Below are positions 17,477-25,670 of a stretch of 50,874 nucleotides of DNA, one piece after another (within the stretch, counting starts at the first letter, position 1; each line of letters begins with the position of its first letter). The DNA lies in NCBI GenBank assembly GCA_044448905.1, contig JBIOHJ010000003.1:1-50874 (forward strand), given 5' to 3'. The DNA comes from JBIOHJ01 sp044448905. GTDB taxonomy: Bacteria; Bacteroidota; Bacteroidia; AKYH767-A; OLB10. Under the pieces are notes generated by a model. It ran no database searches. It was not told the DNA's origin and saw only the letters and a list, made by a program, of their open reading frames with translations. The translations under genes were made by a program, and so were the position numbers.

Positions 17477-17869
17477 ATGGACCCAAACTTATTTCACATT
17501 GATGGTGAGCGGCTCGTAGAAGTTCTCTTCACCATTGTTGTCCTTTCGTTTTTTGTCGAAAGGGCGCTTTCATTAATATTCGGCTCCCGTTTTTATGTCA
17601 CGCGTCTTGAGGATAAGCACATCAAGGAACTGATTGCATTTACGGCAAGCGCACTCATCTGCTGGCGGTGGCAGTTCGATGCTTTAAGCATTTTGCTGGT
17701 ACAGGAAAAAATGACCATTTACGGCTATCTCATTACCGGTGCCATTATTGCAGGAGGCACCAAAGGTTCGGTTAAATTATTTCACGATGTGTTAAATATT
17801 AAAACCACTGCTGAACGCGACCGTGATCTTGCGCGTGCGCGTGCCAGGAATGTTACCAATCCTATATGA
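17477..17869 (+). CDS. Small membrane protein of unknown function
   Basis: A 130-residue protein with three probable transmembrane segments: LVEVLFTIVVLSFFVERALSL (about 13-33), IKELIAFTASALICW (48-63) and GYLITGAIIAGGTKG (82-97). A charged C-terminal tail (TTAERDRDLARARAR) follows. No family was recognised. The upstream leader carries an AT-rich stretch just before ATG. Its stop overlaps the start of the next gene (ATGA, 4 bp), so the secreted SH3/metallo-beta-lactamase protein is translationally coupled to it. This suggests the two act together, but nothing in the sequence says how. Confidence 0.75.
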   Translation: MDPNLFHIDGERLVEVLFTIVVLSFFVERALSLIFGSRFYVTRLEDKHIKELIAFTASALICWRWQFDALSILLVQEKMTIYGYLITGAIIAGGTKGSVKLFHDVLNIKTTAERDRDLARARARNVTNPI

Positions 17870-19122
17870 AAAAATTATACTTCCTGTTTATTTTTTTCCT
17901 TATTGCTGAGCTTTGCTTTGCTGATTTTCTTGTTACCAATCGCAAAACATCAGTTAAAAGCGCTCCATCCAGCCAATCAGGAATTGTAATGCAGCTGGAA
18001 GAAGGCACTACTCTTTGCCTGCTGGATGATGGACATCAGACAAATAATTATTACAAAGTGCAAAGCAATCTTTTTGCGGGCGAAGCATTTATATACCGCA
18101 CGTTTGTAAGAAGATTTACAGGAACACCAGGTGGTGCAAATACATGCACTGCTGATGTGAACGCAAAAATTGAAGTGAGGGTTGTTGATGTAGGCGCGGG
18201 ATTATGCACCTTAATTAAACTGCCCGATAACAAGTACATCGTTTATGATGCGGGAAATAAAAGCAATGCAACCATGAGCCAGATAAACCAGTTTATTCAA
18301 CCTACTGATAAAATTGAATTAATGGTACTGAGCCATACCGATGCCGACCATATTGGTAACGCTGCCGATATACTCCGCAACTATACTGTAAAAAAAGTGG
18401 TGTGGACGGGCTATGACCGGTCCATGACTTCGACCCTTGCACCAACGGGAGTTTTTACCGACCTTGAATCTGAACTGGTAAATCATCCTTCCATTGTAAA
18501 TATTAATCTTAACCATATGGACAGCATAATTACTCCCGGTGTTCAGGCTACTTTCGGAAATGTTAAGCTCACTTTTCTTTGCGGGTTTGGCGAGCCGTTA
18601 GCCGAATGGGGATTGTCGGATAAAGCCGAAAAGATTAACGCGGTAAGCATTGTCATGAAATTAGAGTACAAAGGGAATTCTGTTTTGTTTTGCGGTGACG
18701 CGGTAGGAAGGCATAACGGGGACACTGATCCCGATGCATTAATTGCCACTGAAAAATATTTAGTTGATCATGCTTCGCAATTTTTATCTTCCACAATACT
18801 TATTGCACCACATCATGGTGCCGATAATGGAAGTTCAACCGATTTTATTGAAAAAGTAAATCCTAAAAAAGTTGTTTTTTCGGCAGGGCATAAATTTGCG
18901 CATCCCAGGATGACAGCCACGTCAAGATACCTTACGTTTGGCATAAACCCAAGCAGCATGTTCCGTACCGACCGTGGCGATGATGAAAGTACTAACGAGT
19001 GGGATCACGACCGGATTACCGGCTGCCAGGATAATTCAGGTGATGATGATATCCGGATTGAACTGCTTTCTAACGGCACGTTCAGCATTAAATACATTAA
19101 CCCGGTTTCGGCCTGCGAGTAG
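17866..19122 (+). CDS. Secreted SH3-domain metallo-beta-lactamase-fold protein (ComEC/Rec2-like hydrolase domain)
   Basis: A 418-residue exported protein: signal peptide (MKKLYFLFIFFLIAELCFA), a bacterial SH3-like domain (about 24-86), then a metallo-beta-lactamase fold of the ComEC C-terminal type. Metal-ligand motifs are SHTDADHIGNA (H157, D159, D161 and H162), LFCGDAVGRHNGD, and IAPHHGADNGSS, then FSAGHKFAHPR. The competence membrane domain of ComEC is absent, so it is not the DNA channel; it is a stand-alone periplasmic or surface hydrolase, perhaps on nucleic acid or a phosphodiester. It overlaps the small membrane protein gene by 4 bp. The fold call is strong; the substrate is unknown. 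Confidence 0.85.
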   Translation: MKKLYFLFIFFLIAELCFADFLVTNRKTSVKSAPSSQSGIVMQLEEGTTLCLLDDGHQTNNYYKVQSNLFAGEAFIYRTFVRRFTGTPGGANTCTADVNAKIEVRVVDVGAGLCTLIKLPDNKYIVYDAGNKSNATMSQINQFIQPTDKIELMVLSHTDADHIGNAADILRNYTVKKVVWTGYDRSMTSTLAPTGVFTDLESELVNHPSIVNINLNHMDSIITPGVQATFGNVKLTFLCGFGEPLAEWGLSDKAEKINAVSIVMKLEYKGNSVLFCGDAVGRHNGDTDPDALIATEKYLVDHASQFLSSTILIAPHHGADNGSSTDFIEKVNPKKVVFSAGHKFAHPRMTATSRYLTFGINPSSMFRTDRGDDESTNEWDHDRITGCQDNSGDDDIRIELLSNGTFSIKYINPVSACE

Positions 19123-19152
19123 AATTTTATAATTTCACCATAATTAATCGCA

Positions 19153-20961
19153 ATGAAAACTGTATTGAAATATTTAACCGTATTGTTGATTATTTTCATC
19201 GTTTCAGGAAAATCTTTTTCTCAACCATTATCCTTTATTATTGATTCAATTAGTTTTTCATCACTGGATTTGGAAGGTGGTAAAACCATTATTACGATTG
19301 CCGATTTGAACCAGGATGGCAACCCCGATTTGTTTTCTATTGGTGACCATGGCAGTCCTTATGTGAACTCACCTCAGCATGGTATTTCTTTATGGTTTGG
19401 CAACGGTACAGGTACAGGCTGGACGTTATACCAGACAGGTGATTTTGGCTACGGAGGAATTTCGGCTGGCGATTTAAATAACGATGGATTGATGGATGTT
19501 GCTTATGGTATGCATCATAATTACTCGTCAACCGATTTTGGCGACCAACTTATTGAAGCTGCTTTAGGTGATGGCACAGGCTTTAACTGGATTCCATGGG
19601 ATGATTCGCTTGCCACTGCCGGTGAAACCTACGGCATGTTCGGTACGGATATGGGCGATGTGGATAATGACGGGTTGCTCGATATCGGCTCCACTTCATT
19701 TGGTTGCTGTGCCGGCTATCATGTATATAAAAACCTCGGTACGGGGGTGTGGCAGCATTTTTACGGGTATGTGGGTGGTAATGCTTCCAACGTATTTTTG
19801 TTTGGCGATATCAATCACGATGGGTTGTTGGATTTTGTAACCGCGCATCAAAACGGAACTCCATATTTCGGTGATGGCACCGGTAATTTTGTGCTCAGGC
19901 ATCTTAACTTACCGGCACCGGGATTAGTTGGCTTCAGCGATGTTACATTGGGTGATGTGAATAAAGACGGGGCGGATGACATTGCATTTACACAAAATAA
20001 CGGTGTGTTTGTTTACCGCTTTGATACAACAACACAGCTATGGGTAAATATGTCGGGTATATTACCCGCAAGCGGGTTTCATCCGCATGTGCGTTTGTAT
20101 GATGTGAATAATGACGGCTTCCTGGATGTAATAGCCAGCCAGGCAAACACAGTAAAAATATGGACAGGCAATGGCGGAACCGCATGGACACTGGTTAATT
20201 CCATTACAGTTTCTAATATGGATTATTCACGCAGCATGGCTGTTGGCGATGTAAATCATGACGGCAAGCCTGAAATATTTATATGGGGACAGTTTCCTAC
20301 CGGTCTTTTCAATTACGAAAACAAGCTGATGATACTGCGCGATACAGCAACTGTAAATGTTTTGAATATATATGCACTCAATCCCGTTGCTTACGAATGC
20401 CTGCCAAACGGAAGCGTGCAGTTTATTCACTGGAACAGTTCAGTGCCGGCAAATCACAGCAGCTCGGTTTCGCTTGAATTTTCCTCAACCGGGGCGGGAG
20501 GCGCATGGTCGGTAATTGCAGCGGGAGTGCCGAATAACGGAACGTATCAATGGTCGATTCCCGGTGCCATTCAATCGGCAAATTGTTTTATACGATATAT
20601 CCTTACCGATAGTGTAACACAGCAAACCGATACTGCAATTACTTCAAATCCGTTTAACATAGGGTGCGTGTTGAATACGGGAATAAGCCAGTTAACAGGT
20701 GGCAGCAGCAGTTGGCAGGTATATCCAAATCCGGCAAATGAAAGCCTCACCCTAGCCCTCTCCAAAGGAGAGGGACCGAACGCTGCCCGAAATTCCATCC
20801 TCAGAATTTTTGATTTGACCGGGAGAGAGGTTTTTCAATCTTCAATCTTCAATTTTCAATCTTCAATCAAAATTGATGTTTCCGGTTTGCAAAACGGGGT
20901 TTACTTTATCCAGTTGAATTCGGCAGAGGTTTGTTACCGGACAAAATTTGTGAAACAATAA
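19153..20961 (+). CDS. Secreted FG-GAP/VCBS repeat protein with T9SS sorting domain
   Basis: A 602-residue surface or secreted protein. A signal peptide (ending GKSFSQ) leads an integrin-like propeller with seven Ca2+-binding loops of the form D-x-[ND]-x-D-G: DLNQDGNPD, DLNNDGLMD, DVDNDGLLD, DINHDGLLD, DVNKDGADD, DVNNDGFLD and DVNHDGKPE. An Ig-like region follows (about 420-500), then a type A sorting domain (VYPNPANESL, DLTGREVF, NGVYFIQL, KFVKQ). Two insertions interrupt the sorting domain: a GC-rich palindrome encoding ALSKGEGPNA and a five-unit heptamer array encoding FQSSIFNFQSS. The stop codon abuts the stop of the convergent Kelch gene. Confidence 0.9.
   Translation: MKTVLKYLTVLLIIFIVSGKSFSQPLSFIIDSISFSSLDLEGGKTIITIADLNQDGNPDLFSIGDHGSPYVNSPQHGISLWFGNGTGTGWTLYQTGDFGYGGISAGDLNNDGLMDVAYGMHHNYSSTDFGDQLIEAALGDGTGFNWIPWDDSLATAGETYGMFGTDMGDVDNDGLLDIGSTSFGCCAGYHVYKNLGTGVWQHFYGYVGGNASNVFLFGDINHDGLLDFVTAHQNGTPYFGDGTGNFVLRHLNLPAPGLVGFSDVTLGDVNKDGADDIAFTQNNGVFVYRFDTTTQLWVNMSGILPASGFHPHVRLYDVNNDGFLDVIASQANTVKIWTGNGGTAWTLVNSITVSNMDYSRSMAVGDVNHDGKPEIFIWGQFPTGLFNYENKLMILRDTATVNVLNIYALNPVAYECLPNGSVQFIHWNSSVPANHSSSVSLEFSSTGAGGAWSVIAAGVPNNGTYQWSIPGAIQSANCFIRYILTDSVTQQTDTAITSNPFNIGCVLNTGISQLTGGSSSWQVYPNPANESLTLALSKGEGPNAARNSILRIFDLTGREVFQSSIFNFQSSIKIDVSGLQNGVYFIQLNSAEVCYRTKFVKQ
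20756..20774. repeat. In-frame GC-rich palindrome in the T9SS domain
   Basis: CCCTCTCC (20756-20763) and GGAGAGGG (20767-20774) form a perfect 8-bp stem with an AAA loop, inside the coding frame. The encoded residues (ALSKGEGP) are not part of the normal sorting-domain pattern. This sequence type is a familiar dispersed palindrome of Bacteroidota genomes. Confidence 0.7.
20835..20869. repeat. Heptanucleotide array, 5 x TCAATCT-type, inside the FG-GAP gene
   Basis: TCAATCT, TCAATCT, TCAATTT, TCAATCT and TCAATCA in continuous 7-nt register, encoding the FQSSIFNFQSS repeat in the T9SS domain. The array is 35 nt, not a multiple of three. Confidence 0.75.
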
Positions 20962-22584
20962 TTACTGCTTCACAATTTTCTTTACCACTTTTCCCTCATC
21001 TGTTATCACTTCAACAAAATAAATTCCGCTTGCCCAGTTTGCAGTTTGCAGTTTACAGTTTGCAGTTGGCTCAGTAATTTTTTTTCTGAAAATTATTTCT
21101 CCCAAAACATCGGTTATAATTATTTCATCGTTTGGCTGAAATTGGAAATTTGAAATTATTAATTCATTTGAGGAGGGATTGGGGAAGATGAAGAGATGGT
21201 TTGGAGAATTCTTTTCTGCAATGTTTGTTGATGTCGGGCAAACTCCGCAGGTGGTATCTATAGTGTATTTCCAGAGATCGTTATATACACCAAAAGATGA
21301 GATGCCAGAAATACCACCGAATAAATAAAAATCTACATTGTTATTAGTCCATCCAAGTGCACCTCCTTTGGGCAATGGTTTATTTGAGGGGCTTGAAACG
21401 CCTAACATCCCCCAATCATTGGTAACAAAGGGAAAACTAAAAGTACTATCTCCGCTTATCCAAGTCCATTGCTGCGTTGACAAACAATATTTCCAAAGAT
21501 CATTTAATGGAAAAAGGGTATATCCTCCATAGAACCAAAAATTTCCACCAAGGTCCTTCCAAACTGCCCGACTCTCAATACGAACCGGGGGAACGTTATT
21601 TGTTGAAGCCACACATTGAGTACCATAAATTCCATTAAAGTTTATGATAGTATCACCGCCCATCCATGCCCAGTTGTTTGTTATTGGATTAAATCGCCAC
21701 ATATCGCTTTTAGAAGTCCCATATTCCCATCCATTAAATAACCAGAAGTTACCAATATCATCTTTCCATTTGGAATAAGCCCTTCGCCCTCCTGGTGTGT
21801 TGGCAGGATCTTCAATCGATTCTGTTCCGTAAAAGCTCGGTTGATTTCCAGATGATGAGCCCTTCATCCATGTCCAGGTATTTGTTACAATATTATATCT
21901 CCATAAATCATTTAAAAAGTCAAGGGAATCACTTCCACCAAAAAGCCATAAATCCCCATTATTATCTGTCCAACTTATTGCAGTTTCACATCTTGACCTT
22001 GGATAATTCAATACGTTAGGAACTCCGATTATTCCATAAATGCCGGGTTGATTTGGGATATTCGGTCCTTTCATCCATGTCCATTCATTTGTTATCGGAT
22101 CATATTTCCAAAGATCATTATAAACTGTATAGGCAGAATCTGATTTTAATCCTCCAAACATCCAAAAGTTTCCTTGTAAATCAACCCATGAAACTGCTCC
22201 CCATCCTCGCGAAGGTGGATTATTAATTGGAGAAGGGATACCTTGTATTCCGTAATTACCCAGATCACCCCCAATACCCGAGCCTTTCATCCAAGTCCAT
22301 TCATTGTTTGTTGGATTATATTTCCAAAGATCATTAAACTCCTGTTTAGGAATTTGATTCCAATTGGTTCCGCCAAACAACCAGAAATTGCCGTTTAAGT
22401 CAGTCCATTCACAAGCTTCATACACGGCACGAGGCTTATTTGATGGACTTGATACCCCTTGAATTCCATAATAGCCTGTTGAGTTTGGAATACTATCTCC
22501 GTGTATCCATACCCATTCACCTACCTGCGAAAAGCAAAGTGTAATTGAAAAACAAAAAATAAATGTGGTAAATATTTTTTTCAT
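20962..22584 (-). CDS. Secreted Kelch-repeat protein with T9SS sorting domain
   Basis: A 540-residue exported protein with a signal peptide (MKKIFTTFIFCFSITLCFS, then Q). About seven Kelch-like blades repeat the pattern NDLWKY-x-P-x-x-NEWTWMKG followed by WTD-x-x-GN-x-W-x-FGG; near-identical blades suggest recent internal duplication. A type A sorting domain ends it (LFIFPNPSSNELI, DVLGEIIF, ASGIYFVEV, KKIVKQ). A five-unit heptamer array is embedded in the sorting domain, encoding TANCKLQTANW. The start is at the signal peptide ATG (22584). Kelch propellers usually bind protein or glycan; the ligand is unknown. Confidence 0.88.
   Translation of the reverse strand: MKKIFTTFIFCFSITLCFSQVGEWVWIHGDSIPNSTGYYGIQGVSSPSNKPRAVYEACEWTDLNGNFWLFGGTNWNQIPKQEFNDLWKYNPTNNEWTWMKGSGIGGDLGNYGIQGIPSPINNPPSRGWGAVSWVDLQGNFWMFGGLKSDSAYTVYNDLWKYDPITNEWTWMKGPNIPNQPGIYGIIGVPNVLNYPRSRCETAISWTDNNGDLWLFGGSDSLDFLNDLWRYNIVTNTWTWMKGSSSGNQPSFYGTESIEDPANTPGGRRAYSKWKDDIGNFWLFNGWEYGTSKSDMWRFNPITNNWAWMGGDTIINFNGIYGTQCVASTNNVPPVRIESRAVWKDLGGNFWFYGGYTLFPLNDLWKYCLSTQQWTWISGDSTFSFPFVTNDWGMLGVSSPSNKPLPKGGALGWTNNNVDFYLFGGISGISSFGVYNDLWKYTIDTTCGVCPTSTNIAEKNSPNHLFIFPNPSSNELIISNFQFQPNDEIIITDVLGEIIFRKKITEPTANCKLQTANWASGIYFVEVITDEGKVVKKIVKQ
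21035..21069. repeat. Heptanucleotide array, 5 x CAGTTTG-type, inside the Kelch gene
   Basis: CAGTTTG, CAGTTTG, CAGTTTA, CAGTTTG and CAGTTGG (plus-strand reading) in continuous 7-nt register, in the T9SS domain between the DVLGE and ASGIYF strands. It is 35 nt long and in the same domain location as the array in the neighbouring FG-GAP gene, although the units differ. Confidence 0.75.
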
Positions 22585-22617
22585 CCCATTTAATTTATCC
22601 CAATAAATTCCCTCACC

Positions 22618-22644
22618 CAAAGGTAAGCTAATTCATTTATCCAA
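22618..22644 (-). promoter_or_regulatory. Putative promoter of the Kelch gene
   Basis: An exact minus-strand TACCTTTG (22618-22625) with TTG at 22642-22644, spacing 16 bp, a little short. It sits 33 bp upstream of the ATG at 22584, which supports that start. Confidence 0.35.
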
Positions 22645-22703
22645 CGTAGCTATTTTTTAGAGTAGTTGGACAATGCATAATTCAGCAATCATTTAACCCT
22701 TTT

Positions 22704-22776
22704 CACTTCCCATCCGCTGTGGTCGGGATATCTGCGGAAATCCGTCAGCTACAGATGGAAGTTGGAAACCATCAAA
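22704..22776. repeat. Imperfect intergenic hairpin upstream of uspA
   Basis: ACTTCCCATCCGCTGTGG near 22704 is roughly complementary to CTACAGATGGAAGTTGG near 22750-22767, with mismatches. This GC-richer block differs in composition from the flanking AT-rich spacer and looks like a decayed dispersed repeat. It overlaps the -33 region of the putative usp promoter. Confidence 0.4.
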
Positions 22777-22792
22777 TCATTTGATTAATTTG
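22762..22792 (+). promoter_or_regulatory. Putative promoter of the universal stress protein gene
   Basis: TTG at 22762-22764, 20 bp, then TTAATTTG at 22785-22792 followed by C (one mismatch to TAnnTTTG). The ATG is 19 bp downstream. Confidence 0.4.
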
Positions 22793-22811
22793 CAACCCAA
22801 AATAAAAAAGT

Positions 22812-23633
22812 ATGAAAATAGTTGTGCCTATTGATTTTACAGTGGTAACCGAAAATGCTTTGAAATTTTCAATCGGCTTAACCGAAACGCTGCCCGTAAA
22901 TAACATTACATTATTTCATGTTGTTGCTTCCGAAAAAGACGCGTCACCAGCCACGGTTAATTTAAATAAGTTGATTGATAAATATAAAGAGCAAACCCGT
23001 ATTACGCTCGAAAGCCATATAGCGCCCGGGAATATTTTTGACATGATAGGCAAAACAGCCGCTGATTTGCAGGCAGCCCTTATCGTAATGGGTACGCACG
23101 GCATAAAAGGCATGCAGCGCATTATTGGCAGCCGAGCCATGCGGGTAATTACCAATTCCGAAACCCCGTATATTGTGGTTCAGCAAGCGCCATATAAAAC
23201 AATTAAAAAAATTCTTATCCCGGTTGACTATTCCCGCGAAGGAAAACAGCTGCTGCCATTGCTTCAAACATTAAATGAAAAGTTCAAGGCTTCGCTGCTG
23301 CTCATCAGGCAAAAAGCAAAGGATGAGTTTATCAATAGCAAAATAGACAATAACCTTGGTTATTTTAAGGCGTATCTTAAGGATAATAATATTCCCTTTA
23401 CGGTATCGGGTTCTTATGCTGCTTCCTCCAAATACAAAGATGTTTTGCACGAAGCCAGCTCATCTGATGCCGATATGATTGTTACCACCATTGATCCCGA
23501 AACCGATATTACGGATTACATAATGGGTGTTGAAGAACAAAAGCTAGTAGCTAATGAATCACAAATTCCGGTGCTGTGCATCAATATCAAACACTTCATG
23601 AACCGTAAAGGCGGCATTTTTGAATTAATGTAA
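22812..23633 (+). CDS. Universal stress protein with two UspA domains
   Basis: A 273-residue cytoplasmic protein of the UspA superfamily with tandem domains. Domain 1 (1-137) begins KIVVPIDFTVVTENALKF and has the ATP-type glycine motif GTHGIKGMQRIIGSRAMRV and TPYIVVQ. Domain 2 (about 139-265) begins KKILIPVDYSREGKQLLPLL and lacks the clear Gly motif, as often in the second half of two-domain proteins. Members help survival under starvation, redox or hypoxic stress; the exact role is unknown. It stands alone, with a hairpin between it and the convergent DNA glycosylase gene. Confidence 0.92.
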   Translation: MKIVVPIDFTVVTENALKFSIGLTETLPVNNITLFHVVASEKDASPATVNLNKLIDKYKEQTRITLESHIAPGNIFDMIGKTAADLQAALIVMGTHGIKGMQRIIGSRAMRVITNSETPYIVVQQAPYKTIKKILIPVDYSREGKQLLPLLQTLNEKFKASLLLIRQKAKDEFINSKIDNNLGYFKAYLKDNNIPFTVSGSYAASSKYKDVLHEASSSDADMIVTTIDPETDITDYIMGVEEQKLVANESQIPVLCINIKHFMNRKGGIFELM

Positions 23634-23644
23634 AAAGAGAATTG

Positions 23645-23701
23645 CCACGAATTACACTAATTTGCACTAATTGAATTCGTGTTAATTTGTGTAATTCGTG
23701 G
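23645..23701. repeat. Intergenic inverted repeat (CCACGAATTACAC hairpin)
   Basis: CCACGAATTACAC at the left and GTGTAATTCGTGG at the right (ending 23701) form a perfect 13-bp outer stem, with partial pairing further in. It lies between two convergent genes (23633 and 23708) and may serve as terminator. The outer sequence resembles the CACAGATT hairpins at 3777 and 34547. Confidence 0.75.
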
Positions 23702-23707
23702 ATGATC

Positions 23708-24400
23708 TCAGGCGCTGCCGATATTTTTAATCTTTCCTTCTTTCTGATATTTTTCGAGTTCGCGTAAAGCATCCGTTGCAATCCAGCGTGAAGTTGCATC
23801 ACCTTTCGCGTAAATTTCTTTTGCAGCTTTAATTGCTTTTTTACATAAGCGTTTATTCCGTTTCCCGATTTGGCGCAATGCCCAGTTCACAGCTTTCTTT
23901 ACAAAATTCCTTTCATCATGAGATTCGCGAATGATGTGTGGAAAAAATTTTTCATACGCTGCATCTTTTGCTGTTTTATTATGAATGGCGAGCTCAGCCA
24001 TCAGCACAAACCCCGCACGTTTTTGGAATTCAGTTTTGAGCCTGGTCCATTCAATCGCTTTCTCAAAAGCATAGGGAGTTTTGGTAAATAATGTTCCGCA
24101 GCAATTGTCCACAGTATCCCACGAATTAAAATCCTTTAATAATGTTTCCATTAGTTTTTCCGTCACCTGTTTCGGATCGGCAATAAATATAGCAATGTGC
24201 TTTGCTTCATGATTTCCAGTTTTCCAAAGCTGCATGGCAAGTTCATGATTTTTGCCAATCTTTTTCGCAACAACACGCATTTGAGGAGTGGTCATGCCAA
24301 AGCTGTTCACGCCTGTTATGCCGAAATATTCCTGCTTCGATTTTGCTTTCGCGGAAGAAAGGCTTTTTAATTCATCAATAATTTTTTTAACAGTATCCAT
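23708..24400 (-). CDS. AlkD-like DNA alkylation repair protein (HEAT-repeat glycosylase)
   Basis: A 230-residue all-helical protein of the AlkC/AlkD superfamily, which removes bulky or charged alkylated bases without base flipping. Recognisable segments are GVNSFGMTTPQMRVVAKKIGKNHELAMQLW, then FNSWDTVDNCCGTLF, KRAGFVLMAELA, ERNFVKKAVNWALRQIGKRN and the basic C-terminus. The conserved Trp-Asp pair (SWDTVD) and the VKKAVNWALRQIG helix fit the family. I start at the ATG at 24400; the open frame upstream to 24490 overlaps the E2 gene antisense. It is divergent from sucB. Confidence 0.88.
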   Translation of the reverse strand: MDTVKKIIDELKSLSSAKAKSKQEYFGITGVNSFGMTTPQMRVVAKKIGKNHELAMQLWKTGNHEAKHIAIFIADPKQVTEKLMETLLKDFNSWDTVDNCCGTLFTKTPYAFEKAIEWTRLKTEFQKRAGFVLMAELAIHNKTAKDAAYEKFFPHIIRESHDERNFVKKAVNWALRQIGKRNKRLCKKAIKAAKEIYAKGDATSRWIATDALRELEKYQKEGKIKNIGSA

Positions 24401-24446
24401 AAGTTTTTTCCGAACTTTGACAAAATAACAACATAAGAAGAAATTA

Positions 24447-25670
24447 ATGTCGTTGGTAGAAATAAAAGTTCCCAGCCCCGGTGAATCCATTTCGGAAGTT
24501 CAGATTTCGCGATGGATAAAGCATGACGGGGATTACGTGCAAAAAGATGAAGAGATTGCCGAAATAGATTCGGATAAAGCAACGCTTACCTTATCTGCGG
24601 AAGCCGATGGCATTTTGAAAATTTTAGTGAAAGAAGGAGAAACTGTTCCTGTGGGGACTATAGTTTGCACTATTGATACGGAAGGGAAGAAATTAGAAGT
24701 CAAAAATCAGAAGTCAGAAGAAAAAAAACCGGAAGCCGCAAGCCAGAAGCCTGAAGAGAAACAACCTCAAACCACTCAGAGCTATGCAAGCGGGGTTCCT
24801 TCCCCATCAGCCGAAAAAATGATGAAGGAAAAAAATATTTCTGCTTCTCAAATTTCCGGAACAGGTAGAGACGGACGAATTACAAAAGGGGATGTTCTTG
24901 AAGCAATAAATAAGCCTGCAATGGCAACTGTCTCCGGTTCAAGAACAGAGCGCAGAGAAAAAATGTCAATGCTTCGCAAAAAGGTTGCTGAGCGATTGGT
25001 AGCCGTGAAGCAGCAAACTGCCATGCTTACAACATTCAACGAAGTAGACATGAGCGCCATAGTGGAAATTCGTAAAAAGTATAAAGACGCATTTAAGGAA
25101 AAGCATGGAGCCGGCTTAGGTTTTATGTCATTTTTTACTAAAGCAGTTTGTGAGGCATTAAAGGCGTTTCCGGCAGTTAATGCCCGCATTGATGCTGATG
25201 AAATTGTTTATCATGATTATTGCGATATAGGCATTGCCGTTAGCGCACCAAAAGGGCTGATGGTTCCGGTAATCAGGAATGCAGAAAGTTTAACGTTTGC
25301 GCAAATTGAATCGGCAGTTCTTGACCTCGCAACCAAAGCGAGAGAAAATAAATTGACCATTGAAGAAATGACAGGGGGAACATTTACAATTACAAATGGC
25401 GGAGTTTTTGGTTCGATGCTTTCAACTCCGATTCTCAACCCGCCACAAAGTGCCATCCTCGGAATGCACAATATTGTCGAGCGACCGGTTGCATTAAATG
25501 GTAAAGTTGAAATCCGCCCCGTTATGTATGTGGCTTTGTCTTATGACCACCGTATTATTGACGGAAAAGAATCGGTAAGTTTTTTGGTGCGCGTTAAACA
25601 GATGCTTGAAGACCCAACGAAAATGCTGTTTGAAGGAAATGACCCGGTAAAAGTGCTATTAAATATTTAA
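24447..25670 (+). CDS. sucB: Dihydrolipoyllysine succinyltransferase, E2 of 2-oxoglutarate dehydrogenase
   Basis: TCA-cycle core enzyme carrying the swinging lipoyl arm. The 407 residues are: a lipoyl domain (1-77, lipoylated K44 in DSDKAT), a variable linker (about 80-112), an E3-binding domain (113-150, SPSAEKMMKEKNISASQI) and the catalytic domain ending in SYDHRIIDG (H368, D372). The linker is made of a 9-unit 7-nt array, giving a Lys/Glu/Pro/Gln-rich sequence. The E1 gene (sucA) is not adjacent, so this E2 is orphaned from its usual neighbour. A pyruvate dehydrogenase E2 is possible, but the lipoyl and catalytic patterns favour the succinyl enzyme. The stop overlaps the stop of convergent nfu by 4 bp. 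Confidence 0.9.
   Translation: MSLVEIKVPSPGESISEVQISRWIKHDGDYVQKDEEIAEIDSDKATLTLSAEADGILKILVKEGETVPVGTIVCTIDTEGKKLEVKNQKSEEKKPEAASQKPEEKQPQTTQSYASGVPSPSAEKMMKEKNISASQISGTGRDGRITKGDVLEAINKPAMATVSGSRTERREKMSMLRKKVAERLVAVKQQTAMLTTFNEVDMSAIVEIRKKYKDAFKEKHGAGLGFMSFFTKAVCEALKAFPAVNARIDADEIVYHDYCDIGIAVSAPKGLMVPVIRNAESLTFAQIESAVLDLATKARENKLTIEEMTGGTFTITNGGVFGSMLSTPILNPPQSAILGMHNIVERPVALNGKVEIRPVMYVALSYDHRIIDGKESVSFLVRVKQMLEDPTKMLFEGNDPVKVLLNI
24695..24757. repeat. Heptanucleotide array, 9 units, forming the E2 linker
   Basis: Continuous 7-nt register: AGAAGTC, AAAAATC, AGAAGTC, AGAAGAA, AAAAAAC, then CGGAAGC, CGCAAGC, CAGAAGC and CTGAAGA. The array is 63 nt = 21 codons, so it keeps frame. Units are degenerate and shift from AGAAGTC-type to CRGAAGC-type. 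Confidence 0.65.

Noticed and set aside
17866..19122. ComEC competence channel next to dprA
   Set aside because: The membrane competence domain is absent and the gene is 8 kb from dprA; only the metallo-beta-lactamase domain is shared.
20835..21069. Heptamer arrays as a CRISPR array
   Set aside because: Units are 7 nt, contiguous and in frame inside coding regions, with no spacers and no cas genes nearby.
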